Notes: generated from the sequence alone by a model not told the origin. Positions 40,110-51,092 are shown, numbered from the stretch's first letter. The stretch is 64,000 bases of DNA from an uncultured Porphyromonadaceae bacterium (GCA_947649495.1 CANSRU010000011.1:1-64000); one strand, 5' to 3'. Translations and numbers: made by a program.

Positions 40110-43100
40110 GTGAGAACGAGTGTTGTACATCTATTGAAAAAGATTTCACTGTGGACCATCCTCATCATTGTGGCTACAGTGCTTATAATTCCGGTACTTC
40201 TGTATATTCCGGCCATACAGGAATTTGCTAAAAACATCGCCGTTACAGAGGTAAAGAAAGCCACCGGAATGGACATAACGCTCGACCGTATCTCCCTCAA
40301 ATTCCCTCTAAGGCTCAGTCTCGACCGCCTGATTGTAATAGAAGCCTCGGGCGACACCATGGCAACGGCCCGCCAGGCTGCCGTAGATGTCAGACTGCTT
40401 CCACTGTTCAAAGGTGAGATAGCCATAAGCGGCGCCGAACTCGACCATGCGTCTTACCGTCTCGGCACTCCCGATTCAGCAATGTTCCTTAAAGCCCGCA
40501 TCGAGAAATTCAAAGCCGAAAACACCGACCTCAACTTCTCCTTCTCAAAAATAGACATAGGCAACGCTGCTCTTGATGGAGCCGACATAAGTCTGGTTAT
40601 CAAAGATACCGTGACAGACACACCCGTCGACACCACCGCTGCGAACCCTATGCTGATCAAAGCCGGCGACATAGCTCTGAGCCGTGTCAGATTCCGCATG
40701 TCAATGCTCCCTGTCATTGACTCCCTCGGAACATATATAGGCATAGCTTCCCTCAAAAACGGCATTATCGACACCGGCAACCGCAGCATCGATGTCGGAA
40801 GTCTTTCGGTCGACTCCGTGACAGCCACTTATCTGACACCCTCAGCCCAATGGCTCAAGACGCATCCACAGACAGATTCGGTCAAACCGGCCACTGCCGA
40901 CAGTATCGCTGCCGATATTCTGCCATGGACCATAACAGCACGTCAGCTATCACTTACGGCACCTATGGCCATATATGCCATGCAGGGATCCAAGCCCATG
41001 CCCGGGCTCGACATGAACTACATTCAGGCAAGCCGCATAGCATTGCAAATAGACTCTTTCTACAATCGCGGCACCGAAATAAACGTCCCAATAAAACACT
41101 TCTCAGCCGAAGAACGGTGTGGCATAACGCTCAACGCCCGGGGCACATTCGCCATGGACTCCTCAGCCATCACAGTCTCCGGATTCGATATATCCACCCT
41201 GTTCTCCCATCTGAAAGCCGATGCGGAAATGGGATTGGGCGATTTGACCAAAGACCCGGCGTTACCGCTTAAACTCATCACCACAGGTACAATCTCCCCT
41301 GTCGATATCACTGCCGCCATGCCATCCATGCGGCAATACTTCCGGTCACTCCCCAAATCCTCAGGTCTGAACATGGACATTGACATAAACGGCACGGCGG
41401 GGGCACTTGACGTCAACAAACTGAAATTAGAACTACCGCACCACTTATCGGTCAATGCCAACGGCCATGTCGACAACCCGATGGATTTCAAACGCATGAA
41501 GGGGAAAATCGACATTAATGGCAACCTCAGGAACGCAAATTTCATAAAGCCGACGCTTCTCGATGCCAAAATGGCCCGAACAGTCAACATACCCCCCACC
41601 ACCATCAAAGGCACGGTTGACTACAACCCCGGTCTGATATCCGGCAATATCGCCATGCGCACAGGCTCCGGAAGAATGGCATTCAACGGACGCTGGAACT
41701 CCCGTGCCGAAGGTTACGATGCCACCCTTGGCATAGACCGTTTCCCGGTAGCCTCATTCCTTCCCACCTTAAGCATAGGCGATGTTACCGCCCACGCCTC
41801 CGTAAACGGCAACGGCTACAATCCATCCAACCGGCGCACCCATGCCAAAGCACGGATAGACATTGACGACATCACTTACCAAGGCCAGAAACTCACAGAT
41901 CTGTCACTCGATGCATCGCTTGACACATGCCGGCTCACCGGAACCTTGGCGTCGCGCAACCCCGATGCCGACCTCGACATTGATTTTGCCGCCACTCTTC
42001 TCCCCGACGAATATGAATGGGACATAAACGGCGACGTACGCCACCTTGACATGCAGCAGCTGAAGCTATCGTCAACACCGATGAACGGCATGCTTTCCAT
42101 CTATACCAACGGCACATACAACCCACGCAACGGATTTATAGATGGCGAAGCTGAAATCAGCAATCTGCACTGGACTCTCGACAAAAACACCCTGTCGGCT
42201 CCTGAAATCAAGGCACGGCTGCTTAGCACCGACACCCTTACACAAGCCTCGGTAAATTCCGGCGACCTCGCGGCAAATCTATCGGCTCTATGCCCTCTCG
42301 ATTCCGTATTGACAGGAGTTACGGCCTTTACCGACACCGTCATGCGCCAGATTGACCGGCGCAACATCGACGTCGTCGAGCTGCAACATACCCTTCCTCA
42401 CATGGCTCTTGACATGACAATGGGCAAGAACAATATCGCAGCCGACTACATCGCCGACCTGTCAGGAACCACATTCAAAAACGCCGCACTCACATTCTCC
42501 AACGATTCCCTCTTATCGTTCCGCGGCGACATCTCCGGGCTCGTTACAGGCTCGACGCGTCTCGACAACATCGCCCTCAGCGCCAATCAACACGGACGCT
42601 TCCTCGTATATCACGCTGCCGTCGACAACAAGCCCGGCACCATGGACAACTTCGCCCATATCAAGCTCAACGGCTTCATTGCCGCTGACAAACTGTCGGC
42701 GCTCCTCAAGCAGTCCAACATACGCAATGAAGAGGGATTCATGATTGGCTTCAACGCCGCAGTCACCGATTCCGCGCTTAACGTGCGCTTTGTCCCCTAC
42801 AAGCCCACCATCGCATATAAGAAGTGGGATATAAACCACGACAACAGCGTTACTTTCAACTTTGCCGAGAAACATCTTGACGCAAATCTGAAACTGATGT
42901 CGGGCGACAGCTATCTGCACCTCTACACCGAGCACCTTCCCGACAGTGCCATGCACACACAGGAAGATGTGGTGCTGCAGCTTGCCAACATTAACCTTGC
43001 CGAATGGCTGTCCATCTCCCCGTTCGCTCCTCCGGTGAAAGGCATGGCTGATGCCGACATGCGTTTCCGTTGGGATGAGAAGCAGATTACAGGCAACGGC

Positions 43101-44945
43101 ATGGTAAACCTGACAGACATCTATTACGGCCGCGACCGTGTCGGCACATTCACACTCGATCTTGATGTTGCCAACGACAACCGTACCGGAGCGCTCAATG
43201 CCGATGTATCGCTTATGGTCGACAGCGTGAAGGTGATTACCGCCACCGGAGCCCTTAACGACTCCACCGCCCGCAATCCATTCCTGCTCGACTTCTCGAT
43301 GATACGTTTCCCATTGCGCGTGGTCAACCCCTTCCTGCCCAAAGGCACAGCCCAACTCAGCGGAATGCTCAACGGACGCATGGACATAACAGGTTCGATG
43401 GCGCAACCCATTTTCAACGGCTACCTTGATTTCGACTCGACGGCTGTAAAAGTAGGCATAACCGGAGCAAGCTATAAGTTCTCGGAAGAGAAAATTCCTG
43501 TCGACAGCAACATTGTGCGGTTCACCGACTTCACCATAGGCGGTCTCAACGGCAACGATCTTCATGTCAACGGCACAGTCGATGCCCGTCGGCTGTCAGA
43601 CATACAGATTGACCTCGACATGCGCGGTCGCGACATGCAGATCATCAATTCCTCGCGTCCTCGTGGCGCCGATGCCTATGGCAAGGCCTTCATTGACCTT
43701 GACGCATCGGTTAAAGGCAACATGGATATGCTGAATGTCAATGCCATGCTCAACGTGCTTGCAGGCACCAACGTGACCTACATTCTGAGCAGTGACGCCC
43801 AGTCGGCTCTCTCATCGCAGAAGTCAGAAAAGATGGTACGGTTCGTAAACTTCGCCGACACCACACAGGTTATTGACGCCGATTCGATAACCTCCGCCCC
43901 CATGTCGATAAATCTTGAAGCCAACCTGATTATATCGGAGGGCTCGACCATAAACGTCGACCTGTCGACCGACGGTAAAAATAAAGTCTCGCTGCAAAGC
44001 AACGGCAACCTCACGTTCACCATGAACCCCATGAACGACGGACGCCTCACCGGACGTCTGAATATCGACAAAGGTTTTGCCCGCTATACACCTCCATTCC
44101 TCTCCGAGAAAAACTTCTCATTTCAGGAGGGAAGCTACGTGGCATTCAACGGCGACATGCTCAACCCCACGCTCAACATACATGCCACCGAGAAACTTAA
44201 AGCCAACGTCACTCAGGAGGGACAAAACTCCCGACTGGTTAATTTCGACATAATCCTCAATGTGACAAACACACTGCAGAACATGAACGTGGCATTCGAC
44301 CTCTCGACCAACGACGATCTGACCATACAGAACGAACTCTCCTCAATGAGCCCCGAACAACGGGCCAACCAGGCCATGAACATGCTGCTGTATAATGTCT
44401 ACACCGGGCCCGGCACCAAAGCCAATGCCAACCTTTCGGGCAATCCGCTATTCTCATTCCTCGAGTCGCAAATCAACTCGTGGGCGGCCAACAACATACG
44501 AGGTGTCGACATTTCGTTCGGCATAGACCAATACGACACCACCACCGATGGAGCCAAATCCACCACCACAAGCTATAGCTACCGCGTGTCCAAATCCCTG
44601 TTCAACGACCGTTTCAAGATTGTCGTTGGAGGCAATTACTCCACCGATGCCGATGCCGACGAGAACTTCTCACAGAACCTCATCAACGACATAGCATTCG
44701 AATACATGCTCAACCGCAGCGGCTCGATGTATGTCCGCCTGTTCCGCCATGTAGGCTTCGAGAGCATTCTTGAGGGCGAAATCACACAGACAGGTGTAGG
44801 TTTTGTACTCAAACGCAAACTCAACTCCCTGCGCGACCTCTTCCGGCGCAACCGCAAACCGGTTGCTCCGGCGCCGCAAGTGACCGAAAACAAAGTAACC
44901 CAACCTGAAAACAAAGCGACAGATGACCACTCCACGCAAAAATAG
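40110..44945 (+). CDS. tamB: TamB/AsmA-like (DUF490) translocation and assembly module protein
   Basis: 1611 aa, GTG start, single N-terminal TM, repeated beta-strand segments, C-terminal TamB domain (LSGNPLFSFLESQINSWAANNIRGVDISFGID). Confidence 0.88.
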   Translation: MRTSVVHLLKKISLWTILIIVATVLIIPVLLYIPAIQEFAKNIAVTEVKKATGMDITLDRISLKFPLRLSLDRLIVIEASGDTMATARQAAVDVRLLPLFKGEIAISGAELDHASYRLGTPDSAMFLKARIEKFKAENTDLNFSFSKIDIGNAALDGADISLVIKDTVTDTPVDTTAANPMLIKAGDIALSRVRFRMSMLPVIDSLGTYIGIASLKNGIIDTGNRSIDVGSLSVDSVTATYLTPSAQWLKTHPQTDSVKPATADSIAADILPWTITARQLSLTAPMAIYAMQGSKPMPGLDMNYIQASRIALQIDSFYNRGTEINVPIKHFSAEERCGITLNARGTFAMDSSAITVSGFDISTLFSHLKADAEMGLGDLTKDPALPLKLITTGTISPVDITAAMPSMRQYFRSLPKSSGLNMDIDINGTAGALDVNKLKLELPHHLSVNANGHVDNPMDFKRMKGKIDINGNLRNANFIKPTLLDAKMARTVNIPPTTIKGTVDYNPGLISGNIAMRTGSGRMAFNGRWNSRAEGYDATLGIDRFPVASFLPTLSIGDVTAHASVNGNGYNPSNRRTHAKARIDIDDITYQGQKLTDLSLDASLDTCRLTGTLASRNPDADLDIDFAATLLPDEYEWDINGDVRHLDMQQLKLSSTPMNGMLSIYTNGTYNPRNGFIDGEAEISNLHWTLDKNTLSAPEIKARLLSTDTLTQASVNSGDLAANLSALCPLDSVLTGVTAFTDTVMRQIDRRNIDVVELQHTLPHMALDMTMGKNNIAADYIADLSGTTFKNAALTFSNDSLLSFRGDISGLVTGSTRLDNIALSANQHGRFLVYHAAVDNKPGTMDNFAHIKLNGFIAADKLSALLKQSNIRNEEGFMIGFNAAVTDSALNVRFVPYKPTIAYKKWDINHDNSVTFNFAEKHLDANLKLMSGDSYLHLYTEHLPDSAMHTQEDVVLQLANINLAEWLSISPFAPPVKGMADADMRFRWDEKQITGNGMVNLTDIYYGRDRVGTFTLDLDVANDNRTGALNADVSLMVDSVKVITATGALNDSTARNPFLLDFSMIRFPLRVVNPFLPKGTAQLSGMLNGRMDITGSMAQPIFNGYLDFDSTAVKVGITGASYKFSEEKIPVDSNIVRFTDFTIGGLNGNDLHVNGTVDARRLSDIQIDLDMRGRDMQIINSSRPRGADAYGKAFIDLDASVKGNMDMLNVNAMLNVLAGTNVTYILSSDAQSALSSQKSEKMVRFVNFADTTQVIDADSITSAPMSINLEANLIISEGSTINVDLSTDGKNKVSLQSNGNLTFTMNPMNDGRLTGRLNIDKGFARYTPPFLSEKNFSFQEGSYVAFNGDMLNPTLNIHATEKLKANVTQEGQNSRLVNFDIILNVTNTLQNMNVAFDLSTNDDLTIQNELSSMSPEQRANQAMNMLLYNVYTGPGTKANANLSGNPLFSFLESQINSWAANNIRGVDISFGIDQYDTTTDGAKSTTTSYSYRVSKSLFNDRFKIVVGGNYSTDADADENFSQNLINDIAFEYMLNRSGSMYVRLFRHVGFESILEGEITQTGVGFVLKRKLNSLRDLFRRNRKPVAPAPQVTENKVTQPENKATDDHSTQK

Positions 44946-47226
44946 ATTCATTCTGCTGGCAGGCCTACTGGGCCTCATCGTCTCCGCATGCATCTCCTCG
45001 TGCTCCACCACCAAAAGGCTCGGAGCCGACGACATACTCTATACCGGCGTGAAGAAAATAGACATCTCCACCCCCTCCAAAGAACAGAAATTGGCTCCCG
45101 GTTTAGCGGCCGATGTCAAAGCTGCCGTCAACGTAAAGCCCAACAACAGTCTCTACTCCCCCTACATCCGCTGGCCATTCCCTGTTGGGCTGTGGGTCTA
45201 CAACAACTGGTCCAATCCACCAAAGGGACTGAAACACTGGCTCTACGAAAAACTCGTGGCCGAGCCGGTGCTCATTTCCGACGTGCGCCCCGAAGTCAGG
45301 GTAAAGATGATTGACGAACTGCTCGACAACAACGGTTATTTCCGCGGCAATGCCTCTTACGAACTGATTCAGGGCAAAAACAAAAAGAAAGCGAGGATAC
45401 TCTACCGCGTCAATACCGGCCCCGAATATCCCATAGACACCGTAGAACTCCTACCCGACACCTGCCACCTCTACCATATAGTCGACTCTGTAGCCGCACG
45501 CCTACCATATCTGCAGGCAGGCAACCGCTACTGCACCGACTCGCTCAGCGCCGCCCGCGTACGTATTGCCAACGTAGTGCGCAACCGCGGATACTACTTC
45601 TTCAAACCCGACTACATAGAATATCTCGCCGACTCCATAGCCACACCTGGCAAAATAGCCATGCGCATGACCATGGCCCGCAATGTGCCTGCCGCCGCTA
45701 CCCGCCGTTATGTGACAGGCTCGGTGATAACCCGCGTCCACCGTAATCAGGGAGGCGGCACTCCCGACACCTTCGATACCCGACGTGGCAAAGTGGTGCA
45801 GATGCTGCCATCACGCCTGCGTAAAGACCTCCTGCCGGGATGCATCACATTCCGTGGTGGCAAGACATTCTCCGTACGCGACATGAACCGCACTCAGACC
45901 TATCTCTCACGCCTCGGCATTTTCAGCGGCATCGAAATCAACGTGGTGCCCGACACCCTCAGCCCCCGCACGCTGAATGTGGAGATAGACTGCACGCTCG
46001 ACGCTCCGCTCGAAGCATCGGTGGAGGTCAATGTTACATCCAAATCCAACAGCTACCTCGGTCCCGGTGTGGACCTGCGCCTCACCAACAAAAACCTGTT
46101 TGGCGGGGGCGAACAGTTCAGCATAGACCTTGTAGGCAGTTACGAATGGCAGACAGGACGCAACCGCAGCTCAGTATTCAACTCCTACGAAGCCGGTCTT
46201 ACCGCCTCACTTGCATTTCCCAGACTCCTGGCACCGCGGTTCATACCCCGCTCCCGCCGTGAGTTGAACTGGACACGCATATCGCTCGGAGCCGATCTCC
46301 TCAACCGCCCCCATTACTTCAACATGGCGCAGTTCAATGCCGCATTCACCTACGACTGGCGCGCCAGCAGGCATGTCACCAATTCACTCACTCTCCTGAA
46401 AATAACCTACACCAAACTCATGCGCACCACCCACGAGTTCGACTCAATAATGGATGCCAATCCGGCCATAGCGCAGAGTTTCCGGAGCCAATTCATTCCG
46501 CAGATGTCGTTCAGCTACATCTACGACCGTGCATTCGACCGCAATAACTCCATCAACTGGCAGTTTACCGTACAGGAAGCCGGCAATATATTCTGGAGTA
46601 TCTGGCAGGCATGTGGAAAGAAAGGTGAGAAGGAACTGTTCCACACTCCGTTCTCCCAATTCGTAAAAGGGCAGACCCAATTGGTCTACAACCGCCGCCT
46701 GAGTGGCGACAACTGGCTCGTGAGCCGTCTGGCCGTAGGTGCGGCCCACGCATACGGCAACTCCACCCAAGTGCCTTACAGCGAGCAGTTCTATGTTGGT
46801 GGCGCCAACTCCATCCGAGCCTTCACCGTGCGCAGCATCGGTCCGGGCAGCTACCGGGTTCCCGCCGACCAGGTCAACGGCTACTTTGACCAGACCGGAA
46901 CGTTCAAGCTCGAGTTCAATGTCGAATACCGCTTCCCTATATTCGGCCCGCTGCACGGCGCCATGTTCATCGATTCGGGCAACGTGTGGCTGCTCAAGAA
47001 CGATCCGAACCGACCCGGCGGCACACTGCGTGCACGCACATTCTGGCGCGACATTGCCCTTGGAACAGGTGTGGGGCTACGTGTGGACATCGGCATGCTC
47101 GTGGTGCGCGGCGACCTTGGTATAGGCATACACGCCCCTTATCACACCGGCAAGCGTGGCTACTACAACATGACCAAATTCAAGGATTCCCTCGCATTCC
47201 ATCTTGCCATAGGCTACCCATTCTGA
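44923..47226 (+). CDS. tamA: BamA/TamA-like Omp85 outer-membrane protein
   Basis: 767 aa lipoprotein-like start (SACISSCSTTKRLG), POTRA then SEQFYVGGANSIRAFTVRSIGPG barrel motif; overlaps tamB by 23 bp. Confidence 0.9.
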   Translation: MTTPRKNRFILLAGLLGLIVSACISSCSTTKRLGADDILYTGVKKIDISTPSKEQKLAPGLAADVKAAVNVKPNNSLYSPYIRWPFPVGLWVYNNWSNPPKGLKHWLYEKLVAEPVLISDVRPEVRVKMIDELLDNNGYFRGNASYELIQGKNKKKARILYRVNTGPEYPIDTVELLPDTCHLYHIVDSVAARLPYLQAGNRYCTDSLSAARVRIANVVRNRGYYFFKPDYIEYLADSIATPGKIAMRMTMARNVPAAATRRYVTGSVITRVHRNQGGGTPDTFDTRRGKVVQMLPSRLRKDLLPGCITFRGGKTFSVRDMNRTQTYLSRLGIFSGIEINVVPDTLSPRTLNVEIDCTLDAPLEASVEVNVTSKSNSYLGPGVDLRLTNKNLFGGGEQFSIDLVGSYEWQTGRNRSSVFNSYEAGLTASLAFPRLLAPRFIPRSRRELNWTRISLGADLLNRPHYFNMAQFNAAFTYDWRASRHVTNSLTLLKITYTKLMRTTHEFDSIMDANPAIAQSFRSQFIPQMSFSYIYDRAFDRNNSINWQFTVQEAGNIFWSIWQACGKKGEKELFHTPFSQFVKGQTQLVYNRRLSGDNWLVSRLAVGAAHAYGNSTQVPYSEQFYVGGANSIRAFTVRSIGPGSYRVPADQVNGYFDQTGTFKLEFNVEYRFPIFGPLHGAMFIDSGNVWLLKNDPNRPGGTLRARTFWRDIALGTGVGLRVDIGMLVVRGDLGIGIHAPYHTGKRGYYNMTKFKDSLAFHLAIGYPF

Positions 47227-47260
47227 TTTTCCCCATCCCTCTCCGAACCATAAAACGACA

Positions 47261-47289
47261 CGCAGGGCCATCTTTAAGATGACCCTGCG
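47261..47289. terminator. Bidirectional terminator between tamA and ROK kinase
   Basis: CGCAGGGcCATCTTTAAGATGaCCCTGCG. Confidence 0.75.
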
Positions 47290-47313
47290 CACTTCATTAT
47301 CTTATTCTCAATC

Positions 47314-48336
47314 TTATGCCATGGGGGCGGCAGGAGCAGCTGATGCAGGCTGCACCATTGTCACTGTGAGAGGTTTAGCCTCCCATCCGAGAGCGCTTGC
47401 ACCAAGCACTGCGGCATCGGCCTCCTTAAGTTCCGACTGGAGCACCTTCACCTTGTTCTTCCAGATGCTGAGCATGTTGCGTTCCATTGACTCGCGCAAC
47501 GGACGGAGAAGCAACTCACCAGACTTGGCAAGGCCACCGAATATCACAAACGCCTCAGGAGAAGAGAACACAGTGAAATCAGCCAAAGCCTCACCCAATA
47601 TGTTTCCTGTATACTCGAACACACGCTTGGCCAGCTCATCGCCTGCCATAGCCGCATCGTAGACATCTTTAGATGTGATTTCCTCGACCGGTATGTCGCG
47701 AAGCAGCGAAGGCTCGTCGGTAATCTCCACATATTCGCGCGCTGTACGGGCCACGCCGGTAGCTGAGCAATAAGTCTCAAGGCATCCCGTACGGCCGCAA
47801 CCGCACAGACGGCCATTATTGCGCTTCACAATAACGTGACCGAGTTCACCGGCAAATCCATCGTGGCCATACACCAGCTGACCGTTTATCACGATACCGC
47901 TGCCCACACCTGTTCCGAGAGTTATCATTATGAAATCTTTCAGACCGCGCGCCGCGCCGTAGGTCATCTCACCGATAGCCGCTGCATTGGCATCGTTGGT
48001 TATAGCCACCGGTATGCCGAATTTCTCGCTGAGCATCTGAGCGAAAGGTATAGGAGTAGGCCACGGCAGATTGACACCATCCTCTATCATTCCGGTAAAA
48101 TAGTTGGCATTGGGAGCACCAACTCCTATGCCGAATATCTTGTCCTCGGCATCAATGCTGCTAAGCAGACGCATTATCTCCGTGTGGAGTTCATCTATAT
48201 AATCGTTGAAATCGGCATGCTTACGGGTCTTTATCGAATTGCTGGCAAGCACCACACCGCGGGCATCTACCACACCGAACACGGTATTGGTACCACCCAT
48301 GTCTATTCCTATCACATAGGGCTTTGGACTGTTCAT
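47314..48336 (-). CDS. ROK-family sugar kinase (glucokinase-like)
   Basis: IGIDMGGTNTVFGVVD; CGCGRTGCLETYCSATG. Confidence 0.94.
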   Translation of the reverse strand: MNSPKPYVIGIDMGGTNTVFGVVDARGVVLASNSIKTRKHADFNDYIDELHTEIMRLLSSIDAEDKIFGIGVGAPNANYFTGMIEDGVNLPWPTPIPFAQMLSEKFGIPVAITNDANAAAIGEMTYGAARGLKDFIMITLGTGVGSGIVINGQLVYGHDGFAGELGHVIVKRNNGRLCGCGRTGCLETYCSATGVARTAREYVEITDEPSLLRDIPVEEITSKDVYDAAMAGDELAKRVFEYTGNILGEALADFTVFSSPEAFVIFGGLAKSGELLLRPLRESMERNMLSIWKNKVKVLQSELKEADAAVLGASALGWEAKPLTVTMVQPASAAPAAPMA

Positions 48337-48487
48337 CTGATATTAGTTTAAATTTTAATATGTTTTGCCACAAAGTTAACCGATTTTCTCAAAAGCCACG
48401 CACACATTTGCAGTTTTTTAACCATAACAGCCCCATTTATCGGCCATAGCCCCATTTGGGCAGGTTGGCCAAATCTACGGATTTGAG

Positions 48488-48496
48488 TAACTTTGC
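48488..48496 (+). promoter_or_regulatory. -7 box TAACTTTGC abutting C11 protease start
   Basis: 4 nt from ATG 48500. Confidence 0.6.
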
Positions 48497-48499
48497 ACC

Positions 48500-49693
48500 A
48501 TGAAATTTCTGAAATCACTATTCATCAGTATAATTACATGCTGCCTTATGGTGGCAATAACATCGTGCGGCAACAGCGACAGCGATAACGAACCCACGCC
48601 ACCTGAGCCATCGCAATCCGATGATGTATCGCGCACAGTACTCGTCTACATGGCGGCCAACAACAATCTCTCGGCCAATGCCCTGAACGACATTGCCGAA
48701 ATGAAACGCGGACTTACCCAGGGAGCACGTCTCAACGGAGGCCAGCTTCTGGTCTATCTCACATACCCCGGAAAGGCACCCCGCCTGTTTGAGATAGACA
48801 GCGATGGAACCGAACACGATATAGTAACATACGCCACCGACATATCCTCGCTAACCATCGAACGCATGCGCCTGGTGGTTGACGACATGCGGCGTGCAGC
48901 TCCCGCCGACGAATATGGTCTGATTCTTTGGAGCCACGGCACCGGATGGCTGAACGATACCGGAGTGATAACAGAGCCCGAGACGGAAGCCTCCGGCATA
49001 TCCCCCCTGTCGTTCGGAGCCGACGGATATCCATGGAAAAAGATGTCAATCAGATCACTTGCCAGAGCTATTGCCGATGTGCACTGGGAATTCATATATT
49101 TCGACTGCTGCCACATGGCCACCGTGGAGGTAGCCTACGAGCTGCGCCACCTCACCGGCAGCATAGCAGGCTCAGTAACCGAACTTGAGATAGACGGAAT
49201 GCCCTATCACCACAATCTGGAGTGCTTTTTCGCCACCACACCCGATATCCGGCAGGCTGTGATGAACACTTACCTCTATTATGCCAATCAAGTAACCGGC
49301 CCCAACGAAGGCTGCTCGATGACACTCATCGACACATCTCACCTCGACCGCCTCGCCGAGGCCACCAAAGCGATATACCTGTCAGGAGCGCAACCTGACG
49401 GCGATTACACACCTGTGCCATGCTTCCGCAAACTGGTGATGAGCACAGGCATATTCGACATGCACCATTACATGAACTCACTCCAGGCCGACCCTCAGTT
49501 ACTGCAGAACTGGAACGAGATATTCAACATGACCGTCGTAGCGCACCACTCCACGTCTGAAGTATATGGGCTTGACACCTCCGGATTTCACGGACTTGGC
49601 AGCCACATATTAAACATGCCCGAAGATGCCGGGCTCTATGGCTACGACGACACATCATGGTGGCATGATGTAGTGTCGGCACGTTTCAATTAA
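48500..49693 (+). CDS. Clostripain-family (C11) cysteine peptidase lipoprotein
   Basis: VAITSCGNSDSDNE lipobox; YGLILWSHGTGW (His); WEFIYFDCCHMATVEVAYEL (Cys). Confidence 0.9.
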   Translation: MKFLKSLFISIITCCLMVAITSCGNSDSDNEPTPPEPSQSDDVSRTVLVYMAANNNLSANALNDIAEMKRGLTQGARLNGGQLLVYLTYPGKAPRLFEIDSDGTEHDIVTYATDISSLTIERMRLVVDDMRRAAPADEYGLILWSHGTGWLNDTGVITEPETEASGISPLSFGADGYPWKKMSIRSLARAIADVHWEFIYFDCCHMATVEVAYELRHLTGSIAGSVTELEIDGMPYHHNLECFFATTPDIRQAVMNTYLYYANQVTGPNEGCSMTLIDTSHLDRLAEATKAIYLSGAQPDGDYTPVPCFRKLVMSTGIFDMHHYMNSLQADPQLLQNWNEIFNMTVVAHHSTSEVYGLDTSGFHGLGSHILNMPEDAGLYGYDDTSWWHDVVSARFN

Positions 49694-49716
49694 CCTAACA
49701 CCAACATAATCACAAT

Positions 49717-50817
49717 ATGTTCAAAATACAGCTCCCGGAGATGCCCGTCATACCTGATTCCATCCCCTCCCCATCAAAAGAACTCAGTTCGCTTAAAGCC
49801 CTATCAGCCGACGAACTTATTAACAAGCTCGTCAGCACAATGGTAGACTTCGCCATACACCTCGCCATAGCCATTTTCGTGTTCTATGTAGGCAAGTTCA
49901 TAATAGGCAAACTATACTCGTTCGTAGCGGGCATAATGGTGCGCCGGAAGGTCGACCGCTCCCTCAGCACATTTGTGCTGAGCCTTGTGCGTATGCTTCT
50001 GTATTTCATACTGATAGTGACCGTAATCGGCATCCTCGGCATAAACACAAGTTCATTCATCGCTATCTTCGCATCGGCAGGCGTCGCAATCGGTATGGCG
50101 TTGAGCGGCACTTTACAGAATTTTGCCGGCGGTGTACTGATTCTCCTTCTCAAGCCATACAAAATCGGCGACTACATCGAAGCCCAGGGATTTGCAGGAA
50201 CAGTAACCGAGATACAGATATTCTCCACCATAATCTGCACCCCCGACAACAAATCTATCATAATCCCCAACGGCGGACTGTCAACCGGATCAATCAACAA
50301 TTGGTCGCGCGAGGAATTCCGGCGCGTACAGTGGGATGTGTCCATATCCTACGGCGACGATGTCGCTGTGGCTCGCCGTATAATCACCGATATGCTCCTC
50401 GCCGACAGCCGCGTAATCAAAGATTCAGCCAATGCCGACCGTATAGCCGATGAAATCAAGGCCGAACATCACACGGAAGAGATTGCTGAAGAACAATCTA
50501 CCAACTGGTTCGGACGTCTCCTGCAGCGCCGGCACAGAAAAATCAAGCAGCGCATGGAGCAGGCCGAGGAACGCCAGCAACAGCAGTTGCTCACACTGCG
50601 TCCCGCAGTCGACCGCCGTCCCACGGTAGTGCTCGGACAGATGGCCGACAGCAGCATAAACCTCACGGTAAGAGCCTGGGTGCGGTCGTCCGACTACTGG
50701 GGTGTGTACTATGACATCAACGAACTCATCTACACCACCCTGCCCCAGCACGGTCTCTCATTCCCCTTCCCCCAGATGGACGTACACATAGTTCCGGCCG
50801 ACACTCCGGCTCAGTAA
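49717..50817 (+). CDS. MscS-family mechanosensitive ion channel
   Basis: SAGVAIGMALSGTLQNFAGGVLILLLKPYKIGDYIEAQGFAGTVTEIQIFSTII. Confidence 0.93.
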   Translation: MFKIQLPEMPVIPDSIPSPSKELSSLKALSADELINKLVSTMVDFAIHLAIAIFVFYVGKFIIGKLYSFVAGIMVRRKVDRSLSTFVLSLVRMLLYFILIVTVIGILGINTSSFIAIFASAGVAIGMALSGTLQNFAGGVLILLLKPYKIGDYIEAQGFAGTVTEIQIFSTIICTPDNKSIIIPNGGLSTGSINNWSREEFRRVQWDVSISYGDDVAVARRIITDMLLADSRVIKDSANADRIADEIKAEHHTEEIAEEQSTNWFGRLLQRRHRKIKQRMEQAEERQQQQLLTLRPAVDRRPTVVLGQMADSSINLTVRAWVRSSDYWGVYYDINELIYTTLPQHGLSFPFPQMDVHIVPADTPAQ

Positions 50818-50891
50818 TCACCAACCGGCACAACCGTGCCTAATTTTGATAAATATAACAGTTAAGGCTGTGCGGTTCGCATTTTTTTTGC

Positions 50892-50899
50892 TACTTTTG
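50892..50899 (+). promoter_or_regulatory. Promoter -7 box TACTTTTG for recJ leader
   Basis: TAnnTTTG motif ~200 nt upstream of recJ. Confidence 0.55.
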
Positions 50900-50904
50900 T
50901 AGCA

Positions 50905-51092
50905 AGCATGGTTTGCGTCCGAACCAACACTATTGTCACGGTAGGGCACGCCGGCATGGCGGCCCATCTCTTCTCACAAATACTTGCCGTTTATTGACAT
51001 TCCGGCCCCCGGAGGGGCAACGGCGCCGACCGATGCCCGGAGTTGCGCTGTCAATCTCCCTGCGACTGAGAAAATAAAAAATAACGACATAA
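50905..51092 (+). ncRNA. Structured recJ 5' leader / candidate sRNA
   Basis: GGGC-a-CGCC-ggcat-GGCG-GCCC (50944-50964); GCCCC-CGGA-GGGGC (51005-51018); alternative TGTCA/TTGACA/TGTCAA arms. Confidence 0.45.

Noticed and set aside
42513-43565. 350-aa minus-strand ORF
   Set aside because: Antisense shadow within tamB; no recognisable domain.
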